A stretch of DNA of 36,228 bases from Flavobacterium cyanobacteriorum (GCF_002251835.1 NZ_NOXV01000251.1:1-36228); one strand, 5' to 3'; shown: positions 26,599 to 35,190, counted from the stretch's first letter. A program made the numbers and translations. The notes: a model not told the origin generated them from the sequence alone.

Positions 26599-27675
26599 AT
26601 GAAACTGATTGACAAATACATTTTAAAGCGTTACCTGGCTACTTTTTTCGTGATGCTGCTGCTGTTCATCCCTATCGGGATTGTTATTGACGTTTCCGAA
26701 AAGATAAACAGGATACTGGAAAACAAAATACCTTTTTGGCAGGTAATGGCTTACTATGGTGATTTTACCATCTATTTTGCCAATCTGTTGTTTCCTATAT
26801 TTTTGTTCCTCTCTGTAATATGGTTTACTTCAAAACTTGCCAATAATACAGAGATTATAGCCATACTTAGTTCGGGCATTTCATTTTCAAGATTCCTGAG
26901 GCCTTATATTATCGGCGCAACTATTATTTCAATCCTGGCGCTCCTCATGGGTTTTTTCTTTGTACCTATGGCAAGTAAAGGCTTCAATGATTTCCGCTAT
27001 ACCTACCTTAAGCGTAATGCGGAAATAAGGAAAAGCCAGGATGTTTATAAACAGATTGGCGAAAATGAATTTATCTACGTAAGCAATTTCAATTATGTTT
27101 ACGGCGACGGATACAATTTCAATTTTGAAAAATTTAACGGGAACAAGCTGGAGTATAAAATTAGAGCTACTTCAATACGATGGATTGGCGCAGACAGTAC
27201 GTATATCCTCCGCAACTATGTGAAACGTATAGTAGGGGAAAGGGAAGATAAAATTATCAGGGCCCAATCAAAAAAAATGAAATTTAATTTCATGCCTGAT
27301 GACCTCACCCCAACAATATATGTTGCGGAGACAATGACTCTTGGGCAGCTCAACGATTTTATAGATAAAGAACGTGAACGCGGTTCAGGGAACATTAATG
27401 CTTACCTGGTAGTTCTTTACAAAAAATACAGTATACCGGTATCTGCATTTATACTTACCATTATTGCTGTTGCCGTTTCGTCAATGAAGCGCCGCGGAGG
27501 CATGGGAGTCAACCTGGCCATGGGTATAGGCCTGGCATTTACTTTCATTTTCTTTGATAAGATCTTTGGCACAATGGCCGAAAAGTCAAGCATACCGCCG
27601 CTGTTAGCTGTTTGGTTCCCCAATATTGTATTCGGGATTTTAGCAATTTACCTTTTACGCAATGCCAAGCGATAA
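26599..27675 (+). CDS. LptF/LptG-type lipopolysaccharide export permease
   Basis: This inner-membrane permease of the YjgP/YjgQ family has 358 residues. LptF and LptG, with the ATPase LptB, extract lipopolysaccharide from the inner membrane. Three N-terminal membrane helices (about 12-34, 52-75 and 95-120) are followed by a periplasmic beta-rich domain (about 130-255) and three C-terminal helices (about 272-355), the family topology. The start LIDKYILKRYLATF is the characteristic opening. I use the ATG at 26599; the TTG at 26590 would add only three residues. The gene lies 125 bases after tgt and overlaps the transporter gene behind it by 14 bases. Whether it plays the LptF or the LptG part cannot be decided here. 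Confidence 0.92.
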   Translation: MKLIDKYILKRYLATFFVMLLLFIPIGIVIDVSEKINRILENKIPFWQVMAYYGDFTIYFANLLFPIFLFLSVIWFTSKLANNTEIIAILSSGISFSRFLRPYIIGATIISILALLMGFFFVPMASKGFNDFRYTYLKRNAEIRKSQDVYKQIGENEFIYVSNFNYVYGDGYNFNFEKFNGNKLEYKIRATSIRWIGADSTYILRNYVKRIVGEREDKIIRAQSKKMKFNFMPDDLTPTIYVAETMTLGQLNDFIDKERERGSGNINAYLVVLYKKYSIPVSAFILTIIAVAVSSMKRRGGMGVNLAMGIGLAFTFIFFDKIFGTMAEKSSIPPLLAVWFPNIVFGILAIYLLRNAKR

Positions 27676-28546
27676 CGTAAGAAGTTATATCCACCTGCAT
27701 TTCATTGTATTTGTGTGGGGCTTTACCGCTGTCCTCGGGGCACTTATCACCCTTGATGCGCTTCCGCTGGTATGGTTCCGGATGTCTATAGCCGTGGCTA
27801 TTATCCTGTTGTTTATTTTTTTAAAAAAAATACCGCTTACGCTGCCGCGTAAAACACTGGTATCGTTACTGGCAGCTGGCCTGGTCATAGCGCTGCACTG
27901 GCTCACATTTTTTAAGGCGATTAAAGTTTCTAATATTTCCGTAACATTAGCCTGTATGTCCACAGGTGCTTTTTTTACCTCACTGCTTGAACCCTTCTTT
28001 TTCGGGAGGAAGATTATCTGGTATGAAGTAGTTTTCGGCCTACTGGTTATTGCCGGCCTGTATATCATCTTTAGTTTTGAGGGCGACTACCTCTATGGAA
28101 TCCTGCTGGCACTGGCATCAGCATTTTTATCTGCTTCTTTTGCCATTATAAACGGCAAACTTGCCAAAAGCTATAATCCCTCGGTTATCTCTTTTTATGA
28201 ACTGCTCGGCGGAGTGTTTTTCTTTTCGGTTTACCTTCTTTTTACCGGCAGCTTTACCCCTGCATTTTTTAACGTTTCTGCCGATGACTGGCTATGGCTT
28301 TTTGCGTTGGGTTCCTTCTGCACGGCTTACGCGTTCATAGCTTCGGTACAGGTAATGAAGTTCCTCAGCCCCTATACCGTGATGCTCACCATCAACCTGG
28401 AACCTATTTATGGGATAATTCTCGCACTTATAGTATTTGACGACAAGGAAAAAATGAGTGCGGCGTTTTATACAGGGGCCGCCGTAATACTTTGCACGGT
28501 GATAATTAATGGAATAGTAAAGGATTATACAAAAAATAAAAGTTAA
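27662..28546 (+). CDS. EamA/DMT family transporter
   Basis: This 294-residue integral membrane protein has about ten hydrophobic helices arranged as two EamA repeats, the layout of drug/metabolite transporters that export amino acids or other metabolites. The first repeat begins HFIVFVWGFTAVLGALI and includes ALHWLTFFKAIKVSN; the second begins near YLYGILLALASAFLSASFAI and ends with NLEPIYGIILALIVFDD, a typical EamA segment. It overlaps the 3' end of the LptF-type gene by 14 bases and is likely co-translated, though a functional link with lipopolysaccharide export is not implied. The substrate is unknown. Confidence 0.9.
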   Translation: MPSDNVRSYIHLHFIVFVWGFTAVLGALITLDALPLVWFRMSIAVAIILLFIFLKKIPLTLPRKTLVSLLAAGLVIALHWLTFFKAIKVSNISVTLACMSTGAFFTSLLEPFFFGRKIIWYEVVFGLLVIAGLYIIFSFEGDYLYGILLALASAFLSASFAIINGKLAKSYNPSVISFYELLGGVFFFSVYLLFTGSFTPAFFNVSADDWLWLFALGSFCTAYAFIASVQVMKFLSPYTVMLTINLEPIYGIILALIVFDDKEKMSAAFYTGAAVILCTVIINGIVKDYTKNKS

Positions 28547-28581
28547 TAAACACCAACGCTTTTTAACTCCACTTAAAATTT

Positions 28582-28589
28582 TATCTTTG
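28582..28589 (+). promoter_or_regulatory. -7 promoter box for accA
   Basis: TATCTTTG matches TAnnTTTG exactly, 33 bases before the accA start. A TTTT at 28560-28563 could be a weak -33 element with an 18-base spacer. Confidence 0.5.
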
Positions 28590-28622
28590 TAAATTAAAAA
28601 AAACATAAAACTCCTTAGTAGT

Positions 28623-29576
28623 ATGGAATATCTGGATTTTGAACTTCCCATCAAAGAACTTGAGGACCAACTGGATAAATGCACGATAATAGGCCAGGAA
28701 TCAGACGTAGACGTGTCTAACACATGCAAACAGATAGAAAAAAAACTCGAAGAGACTAAAAAAAGGATATACAAAAACCTTACGGCCTGGCAAAGGGTAC
28801 AGTTAAGCAGGCACCCGAGCCGCCCGTACACAATGGACCACGTAAAAGCGCTTACCAGAGGCACGTTCCTGGAACTTTTTGGTGACCGTGCTTTTAAAGA
28901 CGACAAAGCCATGATAGGCGGCCTGGGCAAAATAGGCGGACAATCGTTCATGATAATAGGCCAGCAGAAGGGATATAATACCAAAACAAGGCAATACCGC
29001 AACTTTGGTATGGCTAACCCTGAAGGCTACCGCAAAGCCCTCCGGCTTATGAAAATGGCCGAAAAATTTGGCATTCCGGTAGTAACCCTTGTAGATACTC
29101 CCGGAGCTTACCCTGGGCTTGAGGCCGAAGAGCGCGGACAGGGCGAAGCCATAGCACGCAACATATTTGAGATGGTTCGCCTTAAAACACCTATCATTAC
29201 CGTTATTGTGGGCGAAGGCGCGTCGGGTGGCGCACTGGGCATTGGCGTAGGCGACAGGGTTTACATGCTGGAAAACACCTGGTACTCAGTTATATCGCCC
29301 GAATCCTGTTCATCTATCCTCTGGAGAAGCTGGGAATATAAAGAGCAAGCCGCCGAAGCGCTGAAACTTACATCCTATGACATGAAGAAACAAAAACTTA
29401 TTGACGATATAATTCCTGAACCGCTTGGCGGAGCCCATTATGACAGGGAAACTACCTTCAAAACGGTTGAAGAATACATACTGAAAGGATTTAATGAACT
29501 AAAAGACTTATCAACAGAGGAACTGGTGGCGCAAAGGATGGATAAGTATAGCAAAATGGGCGAATTTAAGGAATAA
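28623..29576 (+). CDS. accA: Acetyl-CoA carboxylase carboxyltransferase alpha subunit
   Basis: AccA with AccD forms the carboxyltransferase that moves the carboxyl group from biotin to acetyl-CoA, giving malonyl-CoA for fatty-acid synthesis. The 317 residues match bacterial AccA length. Characteristic segments are [15 protein letters not shown] at the start, [66 protein letters not shown] and [12 protein letters not shown], which include the glycine-rich oxyanion and CoA-binding regions. It has its own -7 box and ends at a strong terminator, so it is transcribed as a single gene. Confidence 0.97.
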   Translation: MEYLDFELPIKELEDQLDKCTIIGQESDVDVSNTCKQIEKKLEETKKRIYKNLTAWQRVQLSRHPSRPYTMDHVKALTRGTFLELFGDRAFKDDKAMIGGLGKIGGQSFMIIGQQKGYNTKTRQYRNFGMANPEGYRKALRLMKMAEKFGIPVVTLVDTPGAYPGLEAEERGQGEAIARNIFEMVRLKTPIITVIVGEGASGGALGIGVGDRVYMLENTWYSVISPESCSSILWRSWEYKEQAAEALKLTSYDMKKQKLIDDIIPEPLGGAHYDRETTFKTVEEYILKGFNELKDLSTEELVAQRMDKYSKMGEFKE

Positions 29577-29598
29577 AAGGCCTTTTGGGCATCTCTGC

Positions 29599-29628
29599 TC
29601 CGAAGCCTTGCAGCTTCGGATTTTTTTT
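29599..29628 (+). terminator. Intrinsic terminator after accA
   Basis: TCCGAAGC at 29599-29606 pairs perfectly with GCTTCGGA at 29613-29620 around a six-base loop, followed by eight T. Confidence 0.92.
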
Positions 29629-29643
29629 GGCTTTTCAACAAAA

Positions 29644-29672
29644 ATAAGTTGTTTATCAACAACTTATAAACA
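29644..29672. promoter_or_regulatory. Perfect inverted repeat with DnaA-box-like sites before dnaB
   Basis: A 10-base inverted repeat, 29644-29653 with 29658-29667 (TATC centre), lies 62 bases before dnaB. It overlaps TTATCAACA (29653-29661) and TTATAAACA (29664-29672), each one base from the DnaA box TTATNCACA. It could be an operator or DnaA-responsive site controlling dnaB. A TACATTCG at 29717-29724 is a poor -7 candidate only five bases before the ATG. Confidence 0.4.
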
Positions 29673-29728
29673 CTCGGTTCTTAACAATTGCTTAACGTAC
29701 CCTTTACAATTTTAAGTACATTCGCAAT

Positions 29729-32302
29729 ATGGAAAATATCAGGAATATAAACCCCGTGAAAGTTGATAAGGCTACTATTATCAACCTTGAAAAAGGTAAG
29801 CTGCCCCCACAGGCGCTTGACCTTGAAGAGGCCGTGCTTGGCGCCATGATGATTGATAAAAAAGGGGTGGATGAAGTTATTGATATTCTTCAGCCAGATG
29901 CTTTTTATAAAGATGCCCACAAATACATATTTGAGGCCATTGTACAGCTCTTTAATGATACGCAGCCAATAGACCTCCTTACCGTATCGGCCCAGCTGAA
30001 AAAAAACGCAAAACTGGAACTGGCCGGCGGCGACTTTTACCTGATACAGCTTACCCAGAAGATATCATCATCAGCACATATTGAGTTCCATTCACGCATT
30101 ATCCTGCAAAAGTATATACAACGCTGCCTCATTAAAATATCAAATGAAATTATAGAGGATTCCTATGACGAAACGACCGATGTTTTTGACCTGCTTGATA
30201 AGGCTGAGTCCAGGCTGTATGAAGTGACACAGGGAAATATAAAACGAAGCTCTGAAACAGCGCAAAGCCTGGTGATACAGGCAAAAAAACGCATTGAGGA
30301 AATAGCCAACCGTGAAGGCCTCAGCGGTATTGCTACCGGATTTAATGACCTGGACAAGCTCACTTCAGGCTGGCAGCCCAGCGACCTTATCATTATTGCG
30401 GCCAGGCCGGGTATGGGTAAATGCCTTGGTAAAGGTACTAAAGTCCTTATGTTTGATGGTAATCTTAAAAACGTTGAAGATATTGTAGAAGGTGATCTAC
30501 TCATGGGAGACGATTCTACACCGAGGAGAGTTTTATCTATAGCAAGGGGCAGGGAAAAAATGTACTGGGTACACCAAAACAAGGCAATATCTTACAGGGT
30601 TAACGAGAGCCATATCTTATCGCTTAAACGCAGCAGGAATGAGGGGCCGCATAAAAAAGGTGATATTCTGAACATAACTGTAAAAGACTATATTGAAAAA
30701 AGCGATAAGTTTAAGTCTGATTATAAAGGTTATAAAGTTGCCGTTGATTTTCCTGAGAAAGAACTTCCACTTGAACCTTATTATTTAGGGCTTTGGCTGG
30801 GTGATGGCCATTCTTATAGCCAGCGAATAACCAATACTGATGATGAAGTTATAGCTTACCTGCAGGACTATGCTGACAGGTTTGAGTGTGAACTTGTTAC
30901 TTACACACAGGAGAACAGGACAAATAACTATGGAATTGTAACACGTAATAAGGCTTTATCAGAAGAATTTTATTTAAATATTCAACAAGAGCTAAGGGCA
31001 CTTGGCCTGATAAATAATAAACATATACCCCAGATTTATCTTATAAATTCTAAAGTTAATCGTTTAGAGTTGCTTGCGGGGATTATAGATGCTGATGGTT
31101 ACTATACTTCTGAATTTAATTGTTTTGAAATTGTCCAGAAAAATGAGGAATTTGCAAAGCAAATAAAATTTTTGTGTGATACTCTGGGTTTCAGGACATC
31201 TTTGAAAAAGAAGAAGGCTTCCATAAAATCTACAGGCTATGAAGCAGAGGCTTACAGGTTGAGAATATTTGGGAATATAGATATCGTCCCTACAAAAATT
31301 AAAAGAAAGCAGGCAAGGGAAGGCAAGGCTGTTGTTGACTGGAAAGTTACCGGAATAACTGTAGAGTTTGATAAAGTAGATGACTATTATGGCTTTGAAA
31401 TTGATGGTAACAGGTTATTTTTATTAGAAGATATGACTGTTACACACAATACGGCATTTGTACTCTCCATGGCCCGTAACATTGCCATAGATTTCCAGCA
31501 CCCTGTGGCAGTCTTCTCGCTCGAAATGTCTTCCGTGCAGCTGATCACCCGCCTTATCTCCAGCGAGACGGGGCTTTCATCGGAAAAACTGCGGACGGGA
31601 AAACTTGAAAAACATGAGTGGGAACAGCTGAGCATCAAGGTTAAAGACCTGGAAAAAGCCCCGCTCTATATTGACGATACGCCATCACTTTCAATATTTG
31701 ACTTAAGGGCAAAAGCGCGAAGGTTATCTTCCCAGTACGGCATTAAGCTCATTATCATCGACTACCTGCAGCTGATGACGGCAGGTGGCAACAGCAAAGG
31801 GGCCGGCAACCGTGAGCAGGAAATATCTACTATATCACGCAACCTCAAAGCCCTTGCCAAAGAGCTTAATGTGCCTGTTATTGCGCTTTCGCAACTTTCA
31901 AGGGCTGTTGAAACGCGTGGATCGAGCAAGCGCCCGCTCCTGTCAGACCTCAGGGAATCTGGCGCAATTGAACAGGATGCCGACATTGTATCTTTCATAT
32001 ACCGGCCGGAGTACTATAAGATTGACGAATGGGATGACGAAGAAAGGTCGCCTACGCAGGGCCAGGCAGAATTTATTGTTGCCAAGCACCGTAACGGCGG
32101 GCTCGATAATATAAGGCTGAAATTTATTGGCAGCCTTGGTAAATTTGATAACCTGGACGATTTCAGTTCACCTTTTGATGAGTTGCCATCAAGTATGAAT
32201 GACAGCAGCGCTGCCTTCATTACCAAAAACCTGCCTTCGGCCAATGAAGCTTTTGGCAGCAATATGAACATTGGCGGGGATGATGATGATGTCCCATTTT
32301 AA
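29729..32302 (+). CDS. dnaB: Replicative DNA helicase DnaB, intein-containing precursor
   Basis: DnaB is the hexameric helicase that unwinds DNA at the replication fork. The reading frame encodes 857 residues, but residues 232-574 are an intein; the joined exteins (231 plus 283) give a 514-residue helicase of normal size. The N-terminal DnaB domain (about 28-130: PPQALDLEEAVLGAMM) and linker precede the RecA-like core. Walker A is split by the intein: ARPGMGK ends at Lys231 and Thr575 begins the second extein. Walker B is LIIIDYLQLM, and the family motif SDLRESGAIEQDAD is intact. The acidic C-terminus ends DDDDVPF, a typical bacteroidetal tail. Function needs protein splicing, for which all key residues appear present. 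Confidence 0.97.
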   Translation: MENIRNINPVKVDKATIINLEKGKLPPQALDLEEAVLGAMMIDKKGVDEVIDILQPDAFYKDAHKYIFEAIVQLFNDTQPIDLLTVSAQLKKNAKLELAGGDFYLIQLTQKISSSAHIEFHSRIILQKYIQRCLIKISNEIIEDSYDETTDVFDLLDKAESRLYEVTQGNIKRSSETAQSLVIQAKKRIEEIANREGLSGIATGFNDLDKLTSGWQPSDLIIIAARPGMGKCLGKGTKVLMFDGNLKNVEDIVEGDLLMGDDSTPRRVLSIARGREKMYWVHQNKAISYRVNESHILSLKRSRNEGPHKKGDILNITVKDYIEKSDKFKSDYKGYKVAVDFPEKELPLEPYYLGLWLGDGHSYSQRITNTDDEVIAYLQDYADRFECELVTYTQENRTNNYGIVTRNKALSEEFYLNIQQELRALGLINNKHIPQIYLINSKVNRLELLAGIIDADGYYTSEFNCFEIVQKNEEFAKQIKFLCDTLGFRTSLKKKKASIKSTGYEAEAYRLRIFGNIDIVPTKIKRKQAREGKAVVDWKVTGITVEFDKVDDYYGFEIDGNRLFLLEDMTVTHNTAFVLSMARNIAIDFQHPVAVFSLEMSSVQLITRLISSETGLSSEKLRTGKLEKHEWEQLSIKVKDLEKAPLYIDDTPSLSIFDLRAKARRLSSQYGIKLIIIDYLQLMTAGGNSKGAGNREQEISTISRNLKALAKELNVPVIALSQLSRAVETRGSSKRPLLSDLRESGAIEQDADIVSFIYRPEYYKIDEWDDEERSPTQGQAEFIVAKHRNGGLDNIRLKFIGSLGKFDNLDDFSSPFDELPSSMNDSSAAFITKNLPSANEAFGSNMNIGGDDDDVPF
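30422..31450 (+). mobile_element. Intein with LAGLIDADG homing endonuclease, inserted in DnaB Walker A
   Basis: This is an in-frame insertion of 1029 bases encoding 343 residues. It begins with Cys1 (CLGKGTKVLMFDG, block A) and ends with TVTHN (block G, His342 and Asn343); the next extein residue is Thr. Block B reads NESH (61-64), with Asn where Thr is usual. Block F is YYGFEIDGNRLFLLEDMTV (323-340). Both homing-endonuclease motifs are present: LGLWLGDGH (122-130) and LLAGIIDADG (217-226), each with its acidic residue. Splicing and homing therefore both look potentially active. Base composition supports foreign origin: 17 of 60 bases are G or C at 30961-31020, against 34 of 60 at 31501-31560 in the extein. 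Confidence 0.97.
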
Positions 32303-32645
32303 TTTTATAACAGCATTAAACATTATATTATGGAAAATATCACTTATGAGCAGCTTTCTGAAGAAATCAGGGAAATGGAAGTCAAAGGGGTTATCTTTGT
32401 ATCCGCAAATTAGCTTGGCGACTGAGAATTAACCCTTCAGTAGCCTCTACCCAATTTTAATTTTCAATACGGGCAATTTGTTTTTATTTCAGGTTTAATC
32501 AGTAAATCTTCTCAGTATCGCCCGAAAACGATTTAGTCGGGGTAAAAAACCCTTGGTGTTATGCATGCATAGTTTTTATATTTCAGTTTAAATTATTAAT
32601 TTCGTAGCCTGTGATTACAGTAATTAAATATTTAAATAACAAAAA
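32303..32645. other. 343-base intergenic region with inverted repeat and possible short RNA
   Basis: No firm gene lies between dnaB and etfB. The stretch holds a 27-codon reading frame at 32330-32413 (MENITYEQLSEEIREMEVKG and seven more residues) that I do not consider proven. It also holds a TATCTTTG box at 32392-32399, a long imperfect inverted repeat (32417-32428 with 32509-32522), and a perfect 12-base palindrome TATGCATGCATA at 32560-32571. The last 60 bases before etfB are A/T-rich leader. Confidence 0.6.
32392..32522 (+). ncRNA. Candidate structured RNA between dnaB and etfB
   Basis: A consensus -7 box TATCTTTG at 32392-32399 is followed 17 bases later by a stem-closed element. GGCG plus ACTGAGAA at 32417-32428 pairs with TTCTCAGT (32509-32516) and CGCC (32519-32522), giving 12 base pairs with a two-base bulge around an 80-base interior. 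No -33 element and no clean terminator are seen, and I cannot match it to a known RNA family. It could be an independent RNA or the 5' leader of etfB. Confidence 0.25.
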
Positions 32646-33392
32646 ATGAAAATATTAGTCTGCATCAGCCATGTGCCTGATACTACTTCCAAAATCAACT
32701 TTACCAATGGCGATAGTGAGTTTGATACCAACGGGGTTCAGTTTGTTATAAACCCTAATGATGAGTTTGGCCTTACAAGGGCACTATGGTTCAAAGAACA
32801 GCAGGGGGCAAGCGTCACCGTAGTAAATGTTGGCGGCCCGGATGCCGAGGCAACATTAAGGAAGGCGCTCGCTATAGGCGCTGATGAGGCTATACGTGTT
32901 AATGCTGCGCCTACTGATGGTTATTTTGTGGCAAAGCAGCTTGCCGAAGTGGTAAAAAGCGGAGGGTATGACCTGGTTATAGCCGGAAAGGAATCACTTG
33001 ACTACAATGGCGGTATGGTTCCGGGAATGCTGGCAGGCATCTTAGGGTATGACTTTGTTAATTCATGTATAAAACTTGAAGTTAATGGTTCTGAAGCCAA
33101 AGCAGTCCGCGAAATAGACGGCGGTAAAGAAACACTTGGAGTAAAACTTCCACTGGTAATAGGAGGGCAAAAAGGCCTGGTTGAGGAAAAAGACCTTAGG
33201 ATACCCAACATGCGCGGTATCATGATGGCACGCCAGAAAGCGCTCACCTTGCTGGAGCCGGTTTCGGCAGAGGCAAAGACTAAAGCTGTGAAATTTGAGA
33301 AGCCGGCGCCTAAATCAGCAGTAAAAATGATTAGTGCTGACAACCTTGATGAACTGGTAAACCTCTTGCATAACGAAGCAAAAGTAATTTGA
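32646..33392 (+). CDS. etfB: Electron transfer flavoprotein beta subunit
   Basis: EtfB forms a heterodimer with EtfA and passes electrons from acyl-CoA dehydrogenases and similar flavoenzymes to the quinone pool. The 248 residues open with MKILVCISHVPDT, the family start. They contain INPNDEFGLTRALWFKE, AIGADEAIRV, VIAGKESLDYNGGMVPGMLAG and the VEEKDLRIPNMRGIMMARQK region near the C-terminus (the recognition loop). Length is normal. It is followed 86 bases later by etfA in the same direction, without a terminator, so the two form an operon with beta before alpha. Confidence 0.96.
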   Translation: MKILVCISHVPDTTSKINFTNGDSEFDTNGVQFVINPNDEFGLTRALWFKEQQGASVTVVNVGGPDAEATLRKALAIGADEAIRVNAAPTDGYFVAKQLAEVVKSGGYDLVIAGKESLDYNGGMVPGMLAGILGYDFVNSCIKLEVNGSEAKAVREIDGGKETLGVKLPLVIGGQKGLVEEKDLRIPNMRGIMMARQKALTLLEPVSAEAKTKAVKFEKPAPKSAVKMISADNLDELVNLLHNEAKVI

Positions 33393-33478
33393 TGAAGTAA
33401 TGAACCCGATTTTTTTTAAATCTGGCAATTCCCAAATAAATTGTTACATTGATGCATTAACAAATTAAAATTTAAATT

Positions 33479-34447
33479 ATGTCTATCTTAATATATGCTG
33501 AATCTGTAGAAGGAAAATTTAAAAAAACAGCATTTGAACTTGCCTCTTATGGCAAAAAAATAGCTGCAGAAACCGGAACCACTGTAACTGCCCTGACCAT
33601 CAACGCTACTGATGTGGCACCACTTGGGCAGTATGGTGTAGATAAAGTACTTAATGTAAAATCCGATAAGCTTTCGTCATTCAATGCTAAGGCTATTGCC
33701 GACACCATTAAGCAGGCAGCTGTGAAAGAAGGTGCTAAAATTGTTCTTTTTACCTCTACTACCGACAGCCTTTATATCGCGCCGCTGGTAGCGGTTGCGC
33801 TTGAGGCCGGCTATGCCTCAAATGTAGTGGCACTGCCCGAGAGCCTCTCACCCTTCCGTGTAAAAAGGAATGCTTTCTCGAACAAGGCTTTTAGTTTTAC
33901 AGAAATAAATACCGATACAAAGGTACTTGCCATAGGCAAAAATTCTTTCGGGCTTATAGAATCGGCGGCGGCTGCAACTATTGAAGATTTCAGTCCTTCA
34001 CTTAATGATAATGATTTCACAGTTAGAGTAGAATCATCAGAAAAGGGAAGCGGAAAAGTAACGATTGCCGATGCTGAAGTAGTAGTATCAGGTGGGCGTG
34101 GCCTTAAAGGCCCTGAAAACTGGTACCTGCTCGAAGACCTTGCCGGCGCGCTGGGCGCGGCCACAGCCTGCTCCAAACCCGTGAGTGACCTCGGCTGGAG
34201 GCCTCACAGCGAACACGTGGGCCAAACCGGTAAGCCGGTGGCATCAAACCTGTATATTGCTGTAGGCATATCGGGAGCAATACAACATATTGCAGGAATC
34301 AATTCATCAAAAGTAAAAGTTGTCATCAATGCCGATGCTGATGCGCCTTTTTTCAAGGTAGCCGATTATGGCGTTGTAGGCGATGCTTTTGAAATACTGC
34401 CAAAACTGACAGAAAAAATAAAAGCATTCAAGGCACAAAACTCATAA
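33479..34447 (+). CDS. etfA: Electron transfer flavoprotein alpha subunit
   Basis: EtfA is the FAD-carrying partner of EtfB in electron transfer from fatty-acid and amino-acid oxidation. At 322 residues it has normal length. The N-terminal domain starts [18 protein letters not shown]. The C-terminal FAD-binding domain is clear: [14 protein letters not shown], then [35 protein letters not shown] and [21 protein letters not shown] terminator follows 27 bases after its stop, closing the etfBA unit. Confidence 0.97.
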   Translation: MSILIYAESVEGKFKKTAFELASYGKKIAAETGTTVTALTINATDVAPLGQYGVDKVLNVKSDKLSSFNAKAIADTIKQAAVKEGAKIVLFTSTTDSLYIAPLVAVALEAGYASNVVALPESLSPFRVKRNAFSNKAFSFTEINTDTKVLAIGKNSFGLIESAAAATIEDFSPSLNDNDFTVRVESSEKGSGKVTIADAEVVVSGGRGLKGPENWYLLEDLAGALGAATACSKPVSDLGWRPHSEHVGQTGKPVASNLYIAVGISGAIQHIAGINSSKVKVVINADADAPFFKVADYGVVGDAFEILPKLTEKIKAFKAQNS

Positions 34448-34474
34448 TTTTATTATAAATTGTGCCCGTAAAAG

Positions 34475-34522
34475 GGCTATCTGGAAGGAGATAGTTTATC
34501 TTTGTTCAGATAGCCTTTTTTT
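34475..34522 (+). terminator. Terminator after etfA with a -7 box inside its loop
   Basis: GGCTATCTG at 34475-34483 pairs perfectly with CAGATAGCC at 34507-34515, followed by seven T. The unusually long 23-base loop contains TATCTTTG at 34497-34504, an exact Bacteroidota -7 box that would drive the nuclease gene from 34540. Confidence 0.75.
34497..34504 (+). promoter_or_regulatory. -7 promoter box for the bifunctional nuclease gene
   Basis: TATCTTTG matches TAnnTTTG exactly and lies 35 bases before the start codon, inside the loop of the etfA terminator. No -33 TTTG is seen at the usual distance. Confidence 0.45.
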
Positions 34523-34539
34523 GGACACAGAAGAGATAT

Positions 34540-35163
34540 ATGAGCTTAGTAAAACTTACTATTAAAGGAATATCCTACAGCCAGACACAAAACGGGGCTT
34601 ATGCGCTTATCCTTAATGAAGTGGACGGTGAACGAAAACTACCAATTGTCATTGGCGCCTTTGAAGCCCAGTCAATCGCTATTGCCCTGGAAAAAGAAAT
34701 AAAGCCGCCCAGGCCGCTTACACACGACCTCTTCAGGAACTTTGCCGAAAGGTTTGATATTGTCGTGAAACAGGTAATTATACATAAACTCGTTGACGGA
34801 GTCTTTTTTTCGAGCATCATCTGTGAGCGCGATAAAATCGAAGAAATAATTGATGCCCGTACTTCAGATGCGATAGCCCTTGCGTTACGGTTTAACGCGC
34901 CTATTTTTACTTATAAAAACATCCTGGACAAAGCGGGCATATACCTGAAAATAAGTCCTGATCCTGAAAAAGAAGGCGCAGAAGAACATGCTGACGTGCT
35001 ATCGGCACCGCAGGCATTTGCCGGTACTGAAACTATTTCCGGTGAAGGTTACAGCCAGTACAGCCTGCAGGAATTACATGAACTGCTTGATGGCGCAGTA
35101 CAGAACGAAGATTATGAAAAAGCCGCTAAGATAAGGGACGAAATATCAAAACGGGAAAGTTGA
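34540..35163 (+). CDS. Bifunctional nuclease family protein with UVR motif
   Basis: This 207-residue protein belongs to the DUF151 (bifunctional DNase/RNase) family. The DUF151 domain covers about residues 1-135, with LPIVIGAFEAQSIAIALE, RPLTHDLF and DARTSDAIALALRFNAPIF. A short UVR (UvrB/UvrC) motif lies at the C-terminus, about residues 170-205 (YSLQELHELLDGAVQNEDYE, then KAAKIRDEIS); in UvrB and UvrC this helix hairpin mediates protein contacts. The DUF151-UVR combination is common in Bacteroidota. Nuclease activity is known only for some relatives, so the biochemical role is an inference. It sits between the etfBA unit and thyA and appears to have its own promoter and terminator. Confidence 0.9.
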   Translation: MSLVKLTIKGISYSQTQNGAYALILNEVDGERKLPIVIGAFEAQSIAIALEKEIKPPRPLTHDLFRNFAERFDIVVKQVIIHKLVDGVFFSSIICERDKIEEIIDARTSDAIALALRFNAPIFTYKNILDKAGIYLKISPDPEKEGAEEHADVLSAPQAFAGTETISGEGYSQYSLQELHELLDGAVQNEDYEKAAKIRDEISKRES

Positions 35164-35190
35164 TTTGATAATTCGTTGATAACATTATAA

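Noticed and set aside
28292..29002. 236-residue minus-strand frame
   Set aside because: It lies antisense to the transporter end and accA, and its translation lacks any motif; accA is unambiguous.
29729..32302. DnaB being a fusion or assembly artefact because it is about 340 residues too long
   Set aside because: The extra residues carry all intein blocks and are bounded exactly by Cys1 and Asn with +1 Thr, so an in-frame intein explains the length.
32560..32571. TATGCATGCATA palindrome as an operator
   Set aside because: Short A/T-rich palindromes of this size are common by chance, and no second copy or promoter element is placed around it.
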